Of a stretch of DNA of 64,000 bases, positions 9,372 through 17,084 are shown in pieces. Source of the DNA: CAIQQQ01 sp037445025. Its GTDB lineage: Bacteria > Pseudomonadota > Alphaproteobacteria > Acetobacterales > Acetobacteraceae. The notes under the pieces were generated by a model. It had not been told where the DNA came from. It searched no databases and saw only the letters and a list, made by a program, of their open reading frames with translations. Numbering within the stretch: position 1 is the stretch's first letter; every line of letters starts with the position of its first letter. A program made the translations under genes and the position numbers. The DNA lies in assembly GCA_037445025.1 (NCBI GenBank), contig JBBILI010000012.1:73801-137800 (forward strand), written 5' to 3'.

Positions 9372-9872
9372 ATGTTCGACTTCGCCTGGACCGAAATTGC
9401 GCTGATCGGCGTGGTGGCGCTCATCGCCATCGGGCCCAAAGACCTGCCGGTTGCCATCAAGACCATAGCCGGCATGATCAAGAAGGCGCGGCGCATGGCC
9501 AGCGAGTTTCAGGGTCATGTCGACGAGATGGTGCGCGAGGCGAACCTGCACGAGGTGCGCGACCAGATCACCCAGCTGCGCAATTTCGACATCAAGTCCG
9601 AGATCGCCAAGGCGGTGGATGAGGACGGCTCGCTGCGCCAGACCTTCGCGGAGAACCCGCTGAACCCGACCAGCAGCTTTCCCCAGCCCGCCGAACCTGC
9701 GGCGGCGGTGGAGGAAGGCCGTGTGCTCGACCGGCCGGCCGAGGCCGTCGCGCCGCAGATCGCTCCCGCCTTCGTGCCGCCGGAATCGGGCGGCACGCCC
9801 GCCCCCTATGTGCCCAAACCGCCGCCGGTGCCGCCCGCCTTCGTGCCGCCCGGCACCTCTCACACCGCCTAG
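9372..9872 (+). CDS. tatB: Sec-independent protein translocase subunit TatB
   Basis: A 166-residue Tat component. One N-terminal membrane helix (FAWTEIALIGVVALIAI) with the TatB-type Glu8 is followed by the GPKDLP hinge and an amphipathic helix (VAIKTIAGMIKKARRMASEF). A long acidic helix and a Pro-rich C-terminal tail with PPVPPAFVPP-type repeats complete it. TatB recognises twin-arginine signal peptides together with TatC. The start is ATG 9372 after CAGGAGA. No separate tatA gene lies between scpB and tatB, so TatA must be elsewhere, unless this protein serves both roles. Confidence 0.88.
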   Translation: MFDFAWTEIALIGVVALIAIGPKDLPVAIKTIAGMIKKARRMASEFQGHVDEMVREANLHEVRDQITQLRNFDIKSEIAKAVDEDGSLRQTFAENPLNPTSSFPQPAEPAAAVEEGRVLDRPAEAVAPQIAPAFVPPESGGTPAPYVPKPPPVPPAFVPPGTSHTA

Positions 9873-9890
9873 TTTCGCAACAGGATTCCC

Positions 9891-10673
9891 GTGGCCACCA
9901 CCGAAGAAGACGTGATCGACGACAAGCCGATGCCGCTGCTCGATCACCTGATCGAGCTGCGCCGCCGGCTGCTATGGTCGGCCCTGGCGTTCCTGCTGTG
10001 CTTCTTTTTCTGCTATTACTTCTCGCAGAACATCTTCTCGTTCCTGGCCAAGCCGCTGGCCGACGTGCTGGAGGCCGAGGGCGGTGGGCAGCGGCTGATC
10101 TACACGCATCTGACCGAGGCGTTCTTCACCTACATCAAGGTGGCGTTCTTCGGCGCGGCCTCGATCTCGTTCCCCGTGGTGGCCTCGCAGGTCTGGCTGT
10201 TTGTGGCGCCTGGCCTGTATCGCAGCGAGAAGCGCGCCTTCGCGCCGTTCCTGCTGGCAACGCCGATCCTGTTCTGCGCCGGTGCGGCGCTGGCGTATTA
10301 TTTCATCTTCCCCGTCGCCTGGAAGTTCTTCGCCGGCTTCCAGAGTGCGAACGGCGCCGGTGGGCTGCCGATCCAGCTGGAAGCCAAGGTGAGCGAGTAT
10401 CTCGACCTGGTGATGAAGCTGATCTTCGCCTTCGGCGTGGCGTTCCAGCTACCGGTGGCGCTGTCGCTGATGGCCAAGGTGGGCATCGTCAGCTCCAAGA
10501 GCCTCAAGAAATATCGGCGCTACGCCTATGTCGGCATGTTCATCATCGCCGCCATCCTGGCCCCGCCGGACGTGATCACGCAGACCGGCCTCGCCGTGCC
10601 GCTGATCCTTCTGTACGAACTGTCGATCCTTGCCGCGCGCATGGTCGAGCCAAAGCCGGCTGCCGAGGACTGA
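9891..10673 (+). CDS. tatC: Sec-independent protein translocase subunit TatC
   Basis: A 260-residue six-helix inner-membrane receptor for twin-arginine signal peptides. The N-terminal signature LLDHLIELRRRLLWSALAF, the PVVASQVWLFVAPGLYRSEK loop and the IAAILAPPDVITQTGLAVPL segment match TatC. The start is GTG 9891 after a short 18-base gap from tatB; AACAGGATTCCC upstream can serve as ribosome site. It is followed 4 bases later by serS, so tatB-tatC-serS are probably one transcript. Confidence 0.95.
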   Translation: MATTEEDVIDDKPMPLLDHLIELRRRLLWSALAFLLCFFFCYYFSQNIFSFLAKPLADVLEAEGGGQRLIYTHLTEAFFTYIKVAFFGAASISFPVVASQVWLFVAPGLYRSEKRAFAPFLLATPILFCAGAALAYYFIFPVAWKFFAGFQSANGAGGLPIQLEAKVSEYLDLVMKLIFAFGVAFQLPVALSLMAKVGIVSSKSLKKYRRYAYVGMFIIAAILAPPDVITQTGLAVPLILLYELSILAARMVEPKPAAED

Positions 10674-10677
10674 GACG

Positions 10678-11946
10678 ATGCATGATATCCGACTGATCCG
10701 CGCCGAGCCGGCGGCGTTCGACGCGGCCATGGCGCGGCGCAAGGTGGCGCCGGTGGCGGCGGGACTGGTGCGCACCGACGAAGAGCGCCGGGCAGCCATG
10801 ACAACGCTGCAGGAATTTCAGGCGGAGAAAAAGAAGCTCTCCGAGAGCTTTGGCAAGGCGCGGCGTGCCGGCGAGGACACATCGGCTCTGACTGCGCGTC
10901 TCGACGAACTGACCGGCTTCATCGCGGCCGCGGAAGGGCAGGCCACTGCGGCGGACGCGGCGATCCGGTCGATCCTGGAGACCCTGCCGAACATCCTCGA
11001 CCCTGAGGTGCCGGATGGCGCCGACGAGACGCAAAACTTCGAGATAAAGCAGGTCGGCACACCCGGCAAGCCGAACTTCCCCGCCAGGCAGCACTTCGAG
11101 CTCGGAGAGGCCATGGGCCTGATGGAGTTCGAGCGTGCCGCCAAGCTCGCCGGCAGCCGCTTCACCATCCTGCGCGGCGATCTGGCCCGCCTCGAACGTG
11201 CCATCGGCCAGTTCATGATCGACCTGCACACCCGTGAGCACGGCTACGAGGAGGTCGCGGTGCCGCTGATGGTCAACGCCGCCACCATGTACGGCACCGG
11301 CCAGCTGCCGAAATTCGAGGAAGACCTCTTCAAGACCACCGACGGCCGCTACCTCATCCCCACCGCCGAGGTGCCGCTGACCAACTATGTCGCCGGCGAG
11401 ATCGTGCCGGAGGCAAAGCTGCCGTACCGCTTCGCCGCCCTCAGCCAGTGCTTTCGCAGCGAAGCCGGCTCGGCCGGGCGTGACACGCGCGGCATGCTCC
11501 GCCAGCACCAGTTTCCCAAGGTGGAGATGGTCAGCATCACCCACCCCGACGCCTCGGCCGCCGAGCACGAGCGCATGACCGAATGTGCCGAGCGCGTGCT
11601 GGAGCTGCTGGAGATCCCGTATCGCCGCATGATGCTGTGCGCAGGTGATACCGGCTTCGGCTCGGCGCGTACCTATGACCTTGAGGTCTGGCTGCCCGGC
11701 CAGGCCGCCTGGCGCGAGATCAGCTCCTGCTCGAACATGCGGGACTTCCAGGCGCGGCGCATGAATGCGCGCTACAGCGGGCCGGACGGCAAGTCCAAGG
11801 GCTTCGTGCATACCCTGAACGGCTCGGGTGTCGCTGTGGGCCGGGCCCTGATCGCGGTGATGGAGACCTATCAGCAGGCGGATGGCAGCGTTGCCATCCC
11901 CGACATGCTGCGGCCGCGGATGGGCGGACTGACCCGCATCGGATAG
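10678..11946 (+). CDS. serS: Seryl-tRNA synthetase
   Basis: A 422-residue class II aminoacyl-tRNA synthetase. The N-terminal antiparallel coiled coil (about residues 25-105, rich in Lys/Glu, EEKKK-like) contacts the tRNA-Ser long arm. Motif 2 is FRSEAGSAGRDTRGMLRQHQ (residues about 258-277) and motif 3 is GSGVAVGRALIAVMETYQ near the C terminus. The start ATG 10678 gives the standard MHDIRLIRAEP N terminus. It lies 4 bases after tatC. Confidence 0.96.
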   Translation: MHDIRLIRAEPAAFDAAMARRKVAPVAAGLVRTDEERRAAMTTLQEFQAEKKKLSESFGKARRAGEDTSALTARLDELTGFIAAAEGQATAADAAIRSILETLPNILDPEVPDGADETQNFEIKQVGTPGKPNFPARQHFELGEAMGLMEFERAAKLAGSRFTILRGDLARLERAIGQFMIDLHTREHGYEEVAVPLMVNAATMYGTGQLPKFEEDLFKTTDGRYLIPTAEVPLTNYVAGEIVPEAKLPYRFAALSQCFRSEAGSAGRDTRGMLRQHQFPKVEMVSITHPDASAAEHERMTECAERVLELLEIPYRRMMLCAGDTGFGSARTYDLEVWLPGQAAWREISSCSNMRDFQARRMNARYSGPDGKSKGFVHTLNGSGVAVGRALIAVMETYQQADGSVAIPDMLRPRMGGLTRIG

Positions 11947-11947
11947 A

Positions 11948-11967
11948 ATCGTTGCGCGAGCGACGAT
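11948..11967. terminator. Stem-loop after serS
   Basis: ATCGTTGC-GCGA-GCGACGAT forms an 8-bp stem (one G:U pair) with a GCGA tetraloop, two bases after the serS stop. No T-run follows, so it is a weak terminator or an mRNA-stabilising hairpin. Confidence 0.4.
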
Positions 11968-12021
11968 GTAACGGCCCCTGCTGATCCCCACATCAAGGGC
12001 TCAAAAAGGGACACCAGAACC

Positions 12022-12504
12022 ATGAGCGATCTCGTTGTCATCGCCTTTCCGTCTCAGGCGCGCGCGGAGGAAGTGCGCGGCATGATTCTTAAAATGCAGT
12101 CCGAATATCTCATCGAACTCGGCGATGCCGTCGTTGCGGTGAAGGGTGAGGACGGGCATGTGAAGCTCAACCAGCTCGTCAACGCCACGGCCTTGACTGC
12201 GGCGTCCGGCACGATGTGGGGGACGATCATCGGGCTGATCTTCCTGATGCCATTGGCCGGGGCCGCGATCGGCGCCGCTTCCGGGGCGATTGCCGGAGCG
12301 ATGACCGATCTGGGCATCAACGACAATTTCATGAAGGACGTGGCCGGCGCCATCGCGCCAGGGCAGGCGGCGCTGTTTCTGCTGATCCGCAAGATGACCA
12401 CGGACAAGGTGCTGGAGGATCTGCACGGCGTGGGGGGAACGGTGCTGCGGACCAGCTTTGATCATTCGAAGGAAGAGGCGCTTCGGGCGGCTTTGGCGGC
12501 GTAG
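12022..12504 (+). CDS. DUF1269 membrane-associated protein
   Basis: A 160-residue member of the DUF1269 family. The N-terminal domain starts MSDLVVIAFPSQARAEEVRG and contains the typical GDAVVAVKGEDGHVKLNQLV segment. A glycine-rich hydrophobic stretch follows (TMWGTIIGLIFLMPLAGAAI) with GASGAIAGAMTDLGI and the FMKDVAGAIAPGQAALFLLI segment. Function is unknown; the family is often found as a single stress-related gene. It is preceded by AAAAAGGGACACC. The stop codon abuts a perfect palindrome shared with the convergent permease gene. Confidence 0.8.
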   Translation: MSDLVVIAFPSQARAEEVRGMILKMQSEYLIELGDAVVAVKGEDGHVKLNQLVNATALTAASGTMWGTIIGLIFLMPLAGAAIGAASGAIAGAMTDLGINDNFMKDVAGAIAPGQAALFLLIRKMTTDKVLEDLHGVGGTVLRTSFDHSKEEALRAALAA

Positions 12505-12545
12505 GAAGCAAGCGGTTCTTTTCTGAAGAAAAGAACCGCTTGCTT
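12505..12545. repeat. E1: solo palindrome of the intergenic hairpin family (bidirectional terminator)
   Basis: Perfect 19-bp arms (AAGCAAGCGGTTCTTTTCT at 12506-12524 and its complement at 12527-12545) sit between the ends of two convergent genes, touching both stop codons. The stem carries A/T runs on both sides, suitable for termination in both directions. It lacks the internal TCCGGAGAG core of the longer copies. Confidence 0.85.
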
Positions 12546-13290
12546 ATCCCCAGAACACCACCCTCCGGTGCACCCACCGCACCGCCTCCGTCCCGCCGAT
12601 CCCAAGCAAGGCCAGCAGCGTGACGCCGCCGAACATGGTGGCGATGCTCATGTTCGCGCCGGACGAGGCGATGAGGTAGCCGAGCCCGCGCTGCGAGGCT
12701 ACGAACTCACCGACGACGGCGCCGATCAGCGCGAGCGAGGTCGCCACCTGCAGGCCCACGAAGATGCCGTTGGCGGCCCCCGGCAGTTTCACATGCCAGA
12801 ACACAAACCAGCGCGAGGCGCAAGAGACCCGGCAGAGATCGACCAGATCGGGGTCAGCGCCGCGAATGCCCGCGACGGTGCTGACGAACAGCGGGAAGAA
12901 GCAGATCAGCATCACCAGCACGACGCGGGATTCGAGGCCAAAGCCGCACCAGACCATGATCAGCGGTGCGAGGGCCACTTTCGGCACCGCCTGCAGGGCC
13001 GAGACCAGCGGATAGAGCACGCGCTCGAACAGCTTCTGTTCGGCCAGCAGCACGCCAAGCAGAAAGGCGAGGCCGCCGCCGATGGCAAGGCCCAGCAGCG
13101 AGGCTTCGACGGTGGCCCAGATATGCGGCCACAGGCTGCCGTCACCAAAGCCGATGGCGAGGGCCTCGGCCACGGCCATCGGGGTGGGCAGGAGGTAGTC
13201 CGGCAGATGGAGCAACGTGACTGCTCCCCACCAGAGGGCGATGACGAAGGCGGCGCCCAGCAGGGGCGGCAACAGGCGGGCGGGTCTCAT
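12544..13290 (-). CDS. ABC transporter permease (SsuC/TauC/ThiX-like)
   Basis: A 248-residue inner-membrane permease of the nitrate/sulfonate/taurine type (BPD_transp_1). It has about six membrane segments, beginning MRPARLLPPLLGAAFVIALW. The EAA-type loop contacting the ATPase lies in the region CRVSCASRWFVFWHVKLPGA. The start ATG 13290 overlaps the upstream ATPase stop (ATGA); a longer open frame upstream lies inside the ATPase gene and is discarded. With the ATPase and the binding protein at 14179-15237 it would form one importer. The substrate is unknown; the family takes up sulfonates, aromatic acids or thiamine precursors. Confidence 0.88.
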   Translation of the reverse strand: MRPARLLPPLLGAAFVIALWWGAVTLLHLPDYLLPTPMAVAEALAIGFGDGSLWPHIWATVEASLLGLAIGGGLAFLLGVLLAEQKLFERVLYPLVSALQAVPKVALAPLIMVWCGFGLESRVVLVMLICFFPLFVSTVAGIRGADPDLVDLCRVSCASRWFVFWHVKLPGAANGIFVGLQVATSLALIGAVVGEFVASQRGLGYLIASSGANMSIATMFGGVTLLALLGIGGTEAVRWVHRRVVFWG

Positions 13291-14045
13291 GCGGAATGGT
13301 CCAGGGCGCGGCGGAGCTGGCCGGTGAGGGCGGCGAATGCGGGCGTTTCCAGCAGGTCCAGCGTGCGGGGGCGGGGCAGGGTGCAGGCGATGTCGGCGGT
13401 GATGCGGCCGGGGCGGGGGCTCATCACCAGCACGCGGTCGGACAGGAAGGCGGCTTCGGCGATGCTGTGGGTGACGAACAGCGCGGTCTTGGCGTCGGCG
13501 AGCCAAAGGCGTTGCAGCTCGACCATCATGGTTTCACGGGTTAGCGCGTCGAGCGCGGAGAAAGGTTCGTCCATCAGCAGGATCGCGGGGTCGTTGACCA
13601 GCATGCGGGCGAGGCCCACGCGCTGCTGCATGCCGCCGGAGAGCTCATGGGGGTAGGCGTCGAGAAACCCGTGCAGGCCCACGGTTTCCAGCAGGGTGCG
13701 GGCCCGGCGTTCGGCGCTGGCGCGGGATGTGCCCTGGGCGAGGGCGGGGACCAGCGTGTTATCGAGCACCGACTTCCAGGGCATCAGCGTGGGGCGCTGG
13801 AAGGCGATGCCGACCTGGCGGCGCGGACCGGTGATCTGGGTGGCGCCCTGCCTGAGGTGGCCGGTTGTGGGCGGTGTCAGCCCGGCGAACAGGCGCAGCA
13901 GCGAGGATTTGCCGCAGCCGGAGGGGCCGAGCACGGAGACGAAGGCGCCGGGGGCGATCGACAGGGTCAGGTCGCGCAGGGCTTCGGTGTGGCCGCGCAG
14001 GGTTGTGTAGGTCAGGCCGACATGTTCGGCGGTCAGGTTGTCCAT
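13287..14045 (-). CDS. ABC transporter ATP-binding protein (SsuB/TauB-like)
   Basis: A 252-residue ABC ATPase. Walker A is GPSGCGKSSLL, the signature is LSGGMQQRVGLAR, Walker B is ILLMDEPFSALD and the H-loop is LFVTHSIAEA. It is the energising partner of the adjacent permease (4-base ATGA overlap). The start ATG 14045 directly abuts repeat E2: the bases before it on the coding strand are CCTTCCTTCCTG, which offer no Shine-Dalgarno sequence. The repeat may therefore have changed how this gene is translated. Confidence 0.9.
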   Translation of the reverse strand: MDNLTAEHVGLTYTTLRGHTEALRDLTLSIAPGAFVSVLGPSGCGKSSLLRLFAGLTPPTTGHLRQGATQITGPRRQVGIAFQRPTLMPWKSVLDNTLVPALAQGTSRASAERRARTLLETVGLHGFLDAYPHELSGGMQQRVGLARMLVNDPAILLMDEPFSALDALTRETMMVELQRLWLADAKTALFVTHSIAEAAFLSDRVLVMSPRPGRITADIACTLPRPRTLDLLETPAFAALTGQLRRALDHSA

Positions 14046-14047
14046 CA

Positions 14048-14178
14048 GGAAGGAAGGCCTTCTTTTCTGAAGAAAAGAAGCAAAAGACGTTCATCCGTTG
14101 GGCCGTTGCCTCTCCGGAGAGGGCGCGGCCCAACGGATGAAAGTTTTTTGGTTCTTTTTTTCAAAAAAGAACTGCTTC
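14048..14178. repeat. E2: composite double-hairpin intergenic repeat
   Basis: A 131-bp element filling the gap between the binding-protein stop and the ATPase start. The left hairpin TTCTTTTCTGAAGAAAAGAA is followed by GCAAAAGACGTTCATCC. The centre pairs ATCCGTTGGGCC (14093-14104) perfectly with GGCCCAACGGAT (14127-14138) around CTCTCCGGAGAG. The right hairpin is GTTCTTTTTTTCAAAAAAGAAC. In the transcription direction (minus) the TTTGAAA-type hairpin comes first, after the upstream stop. Confidence 0.9.
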
Positions 14179-15237
14179 TCACTGCGCCGCCTTCGCCCGC
14201 GCAATCACCGCATCCCGATCAAACCTGGCGAATTCCGGCACCAGCGCATTGGTGAACAGCCGATCCACCGGAATATCGTTGCTGGCGAGCTCGCCGGTCT
14301 TGTGCAGCGCCTCCACATAGGTGCGGATCGCCGGCAGATCGAACTGGCCGGGCACACGCGGCTTGCCGGTCTCGTCCACCGCCATGCGCTGGGTGCGGCG
14401 GCGCATGGTCTCCACGTCCGCGGCCAGGGTGGCGGCTTCGTCCTCCGGCTTCGGCCTGGTTTCCGGATGAGCGCGCCAGAACGCCTTGATGCAATAGGTC
14501 GGCACCGTGTCGCACACCGCCGCGATCTCGGTGACCACGCGGCCGAAGCGGGCCAGCAGGTCGGGCTGCTCGCGGATGGTGTCCTCATGCGCGACATAGG
14601 CGTTGGAGATGGCGGAGAGGAAGATCGGCTTCATCGGCAGGCGGCGCAGCGGTGTGCCCTGCTGCTCCATCAGCCGCGTCCAGGCGTCGTTGTAGTTCAG
14701 GGCAGCGACGCGGCCGGTGCGCAGGGCCTGGAAGCCGGAGCCGAGAATGCCGACCGGCACGATGTCCACATCGCTGCCCGGCATCAGGCCGGCGTCGCGC
14801 AGCAGGGCGCGGGTCTGCGGAATCGTGCCCCAGGTCAGCGCGCCGACGCCGATCGACTGGCCCTTGAGATCGGCGATCGTGTGATACGGGCTGGAGGCGA
14901 GCACGGCGAGCTCGAGGCCGTTGTACGGGTTGGCGTTGTAGAAGAAGGTCACCGGCAGCTTGGCCTTGCCGGTGTCGTAGGAGGCCAGCACCGGCTCGAT
15001 CAGCGGCAGGCCGATCAGCACCTTCTTCTGGGCAATCTGCGGCAGGAAGGCGCCGGCGCCCTGGAAGACGATGAATTCCGGCGCGATGCCGACCTCGCGA
15101 AACAGGCCGAGCTCCTCGGCCGCCGCGGTCACCCCGTCGGTGGCGGAAGGCGGCACGGCAAGGGCCACCGTCACATGGGTTTGCGCCCAGGCGGGGGTGG
15201 CGAGCAGCAGCGCAACGGCGAGAAGACGGCGGATCAT
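14179..15237 (-). CDS. ABC transporter substrate-binding protein (NMT1/SsuA-like)
   Basis: A 352-residue periplasmic binding protein with a clear signal peptide (MIRRLLAVALLLATPAWA, then QTHVTVALAVPPSATDG). The region EELGLFREVGIAPEFIVFQG is typical of the nitrate/sulfonate/thiamine-precursor binding family. It is probably the receptor for the permease and ATPase downstream, although repeat E2 lies between. The start ATG 15237 overlaps the stop of the upstream hydrolase (ATGA), so those two genes are translationally coupled. The ligand cannot be told from sequence. Confidence 0.88.
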   Translation of the reverse strand: MIRRLLAVALLLATPAWAQTHVTVALAVPPSATDGVTAAAEELGLFREVGIAPEFIVFQGAGAFLPQIAQKKVLIGLPLIEPVLASYDTGKAKLPVTFFYNANPYNGLELAVLASSPYHTIADLKGQSIGVGALTWGTIPQTRALLRDAGLMPGSDVDIVPVGILGSGFQALRTGRVAALNYNDAWTRLMEQQGTPLRRLPMKPIFLSAISNAYVAHEDTIREQPDLLARFGRVVTEIAAVCDTVPTYCIKAFWRAHPETRPKPEDEAATLAADVETMRRRTQRMAVDETGKPRVPGQFDLPAIRTYVEALHKTGELASNDIPVDRLFTNALVPEFARFDRDAVIARAKAAQ

Positions 15238-16511
15238 GTCGTGGCCTCCTGCAGGAAATTCAGCACCTCGCGCCAGGACTCCGCACTGGCATGGGCGTTG
15301 CCTTCGACGGTGCCGCCATAGGCGAGCATGATGCCGGAGACCGGGTGCGGGCGGGCCAGCACGGTGTTGGGCTCGAACGGGATGCCGATGGTGTGGCCGG
15401 CCGCGGGGTAGCGCGCGTGGCGCACGGGGTATGGGTGGCCGGCTTCGCGCAGATACTGCACGGCGATGTCCGAGAAACGCGTGGAGGGCCACAGCGCGTC
15501 GTCCTCGCCGGAGATCATCAGGATCGGGCCTGCGATCTTCTCCAGCGGGATCATGGCGGCGGACACGGCCTGCGCGTCATCCACCGCGGTGTCGAACGCG
15601 GTGGTCTGGCGGCGCGGCGCGGGGGCGTTGTCGAACAGCTCCCACTTCGCGGTGCGGCTGAGCGCGCTGAGCACGGGAAGCGGCTTGCCGTGATGCGTCC
15701 AGGCCGGCGCGTGGCGATCCTCGCCGGGACGGCCGGCATTCAGCACCCCGTTGGTCACCGGGCTCGGCACATAGGCGATGACGGCGTTGACCAGCGCCGG
15801 GAAGGTGGCGCCGAGCAGCAGCGACAATTCGCCGCCGCGCGAGACGCCGCTGAGCGCGACGAAGCCATTCGCGGGGGCAAGACTGCGACGGGCCCAGGTC
15901 AGCGCCTGTTCGAAGTATTCGAGTGGGGTGTCGGAGATGTGGTTCGGCAGGCCGGGCGCGCCGAAATAGCCCAGCGCGAAGGCGGTGTAGCCATGGGCGG
16001 CATAAAGTGCGGCGCGACGTTCCATGATGCCGCCGCCCGAGCCTGCGAGCACGACGACGACGGGATGCGGCCCCGCGCCGGGCGGGGTGAACACGGTTCC
16101 GACCATGCCGGTCTCGGCGATCGGGCGGCGTTCGACACCTGGCGCCACGAACAGTTCCACCAGCGAGGCGCTTGCCTCGGTGCCGGACACGCCGGTGGCG
16201 TGCAGACGGAGGGTGAGCGGGTCGGCGGTCTCGGCCTTGCGCACCCCGTCCTCGATCTGCTGCAGGGCGGTGATCACGGCGGTGGCCTGTGCCGTGAGCC
16301 AGTCGCCTTCCACCGGCGCCACATGATCAAGATCGATGTCCCCGCCATCCGACAGGAACGAGGCCGCGCTGCGCCACAGCCCGCCATCGGTCTCGCGCAA
16401 CGACGCCTCCAGGCGGACCAGGCCGGGCGGGAAGCCGCGCAGGACGATCCGGCGCGGAACGTCGATCAGCGCCTGGTAGGGGGTGACAACGATCTGCGGC
16501 AGGACGGTCAT
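15234..16511 (-). CDS. BAAT-like acyl-CoA thioesterase / alpha-beta hydrolase
   Basis: A 425-residue protein. The N-terminal beta-sandwich domain (about 1-130) has the acyl-CoA thioester hydrolase/BAAT pattern TPYQALIDVPRRIVLRGFPP. The C-terminal alpha/beta hydrolase (about 138-425) contains the nucleophile elbow GVSRGG (Ser224), the acid in SGEDDALWP and the His in AAGHTIG. Vertebrate BAAT uses Cys; a Ser as here favours hydrolysis over amino-acid transfer (inference). The start ATG 16511 has AAAAGG eight bases upstream; the GTG three codons earlier is spaced too closely. It is coupled to the binding protein gene downstream. Confidence 0.78.
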   Translation of the reverse strand: MTVLPQIVVTPYQALIDVPRRIVLRGFPPGLVRLEASLRETDGGLWRSAASFLSDGGDIDLDHVAPVEGDWLTAQATAVITALQQIEDGVRKAETADPLTLRLHATGVSGTEASASLVELFVAPGVERRPIAETGMVGTVFTPPGAGPHPVVVVLAGSGGGIMERRAALYAAHGYTAFALGYFGAPGLPNHISDTPLEYFEQALTWARRSLAPANGFVALSGVSRGGELSLLLGATFPALVNAVIAYVPSPVTNGVLNAGRPGEDRHAPAWTHHGKPLPVLSALSRTAKWELFDNAPAPRRQTTAFDTAVDDAQAVSAAMIPLEKIAGPILMISGEDDALWPSTRFSDIAVQYLREAGHPYPVRHARYPAAGHTIGIPFEPNTVLARPHPVSGIMLAYGGTVEGNAHASAESWREVLNFLQEATT

Positions 16512-16528
16512 CTGCGGCACCTTTTTTT

Positions 16529-16661
16529 AGGAAGGAAGGCCTTCTTTTCTGAAGAAAAGAAGCAAAAGACTTTTATTCGCTGGGCCGTTGCCTTTCCGGA
16601 GAGGGCGTGGCCCAGCAGGTGAAAGTTTTTTGGTTCTTTTTTTCAAAAAAGAACCACTTGC
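16529..16661. repeat. E3: composite double-hairpin intergenic repeat
   Basis: A 133-bp copy between the thioesterase stop and the BAAT-like gene. The left hairpin TTCTTTTCTGAAGAAAAGAA is followed by GCAAAAGACTTTTATTCGC. The centre pairs CTGGGCC with GGCCCAG around TTTCCGGAGAGGG. The right hairpin is GTTCTTTTTTTCAAAAAAGAAC. It has the same orientation as E2 and lies inside a same-strand gene run. Confidence 0.9.
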
Positions 16662-17084
16662 TTACGCCGTCGCATAGGTCGCCCGCCCGATCGCCAGCAG
16701 CACCCCGGCCTCGTTGGTCACATCGACATCGACGACGCCGACCGTCTTGCCGTTGCGCCGCACCTTCGCCGTCACCACCAGCGCGGTGTTGATCGCCGGG
16801 CGCAGATAGTCCACCCGGAAATTCACCGTCGGCAGCGGCCGGCCGAGCAGCATCACCAGCGTATAGTCGCCCACCGTGTCGATCACCGCCGCGATCGGCC
16901 CGCCATGCCACTGCCCGCTGCCGCGGGCGCGCTCGAACTCCGGGCGCATCGGCGCGCGCATCACCACCTCCTCCTTGTCAGGATCGGCGGAGAGCACGAT
17001 CAGGCCCATGAAATCGATGAAGGTGGATTTGGCGAGCCGCGCCTGCAGATCGTCCACGCCCAGCGGGGTCACAACGTCGCTCAT
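16662..17084 (-). CDS. PaaI-family hot-dog thioesterase
   Basis: A 140-residue hot-dog fold protein with the PaaI-type motif GQWHGGPIAAVIDTVGDYTL, where HGG and the following Asp line the acyl-CoA site. The C-terminal half (VNFRVDYLRPAINTALVVTA, then KVRRNGKTVGVVDVDV) is typical. It probably hydrolyses an acyl- or aryl-CoA made by the ligase two genes upstream. The start ATG 17084 overlaps the preceding dehydrogenase stop (ATGA). The stop codon is followed directly by repeat E3. Confidence 0.85.
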   Translation of the reverse strand: MSDVVTPLGVDDLQARLAKSTFIDFMGLIVLSADPDKEEVVMRAPMRPEFERARGSGQWHGGPIAAVIDTVGDYTLVMLLGRPLPTVNFRVDYLRPAINTALVVTAKVRRNGKTVGVVDVDVTNEAGVLLAIGRATYATA

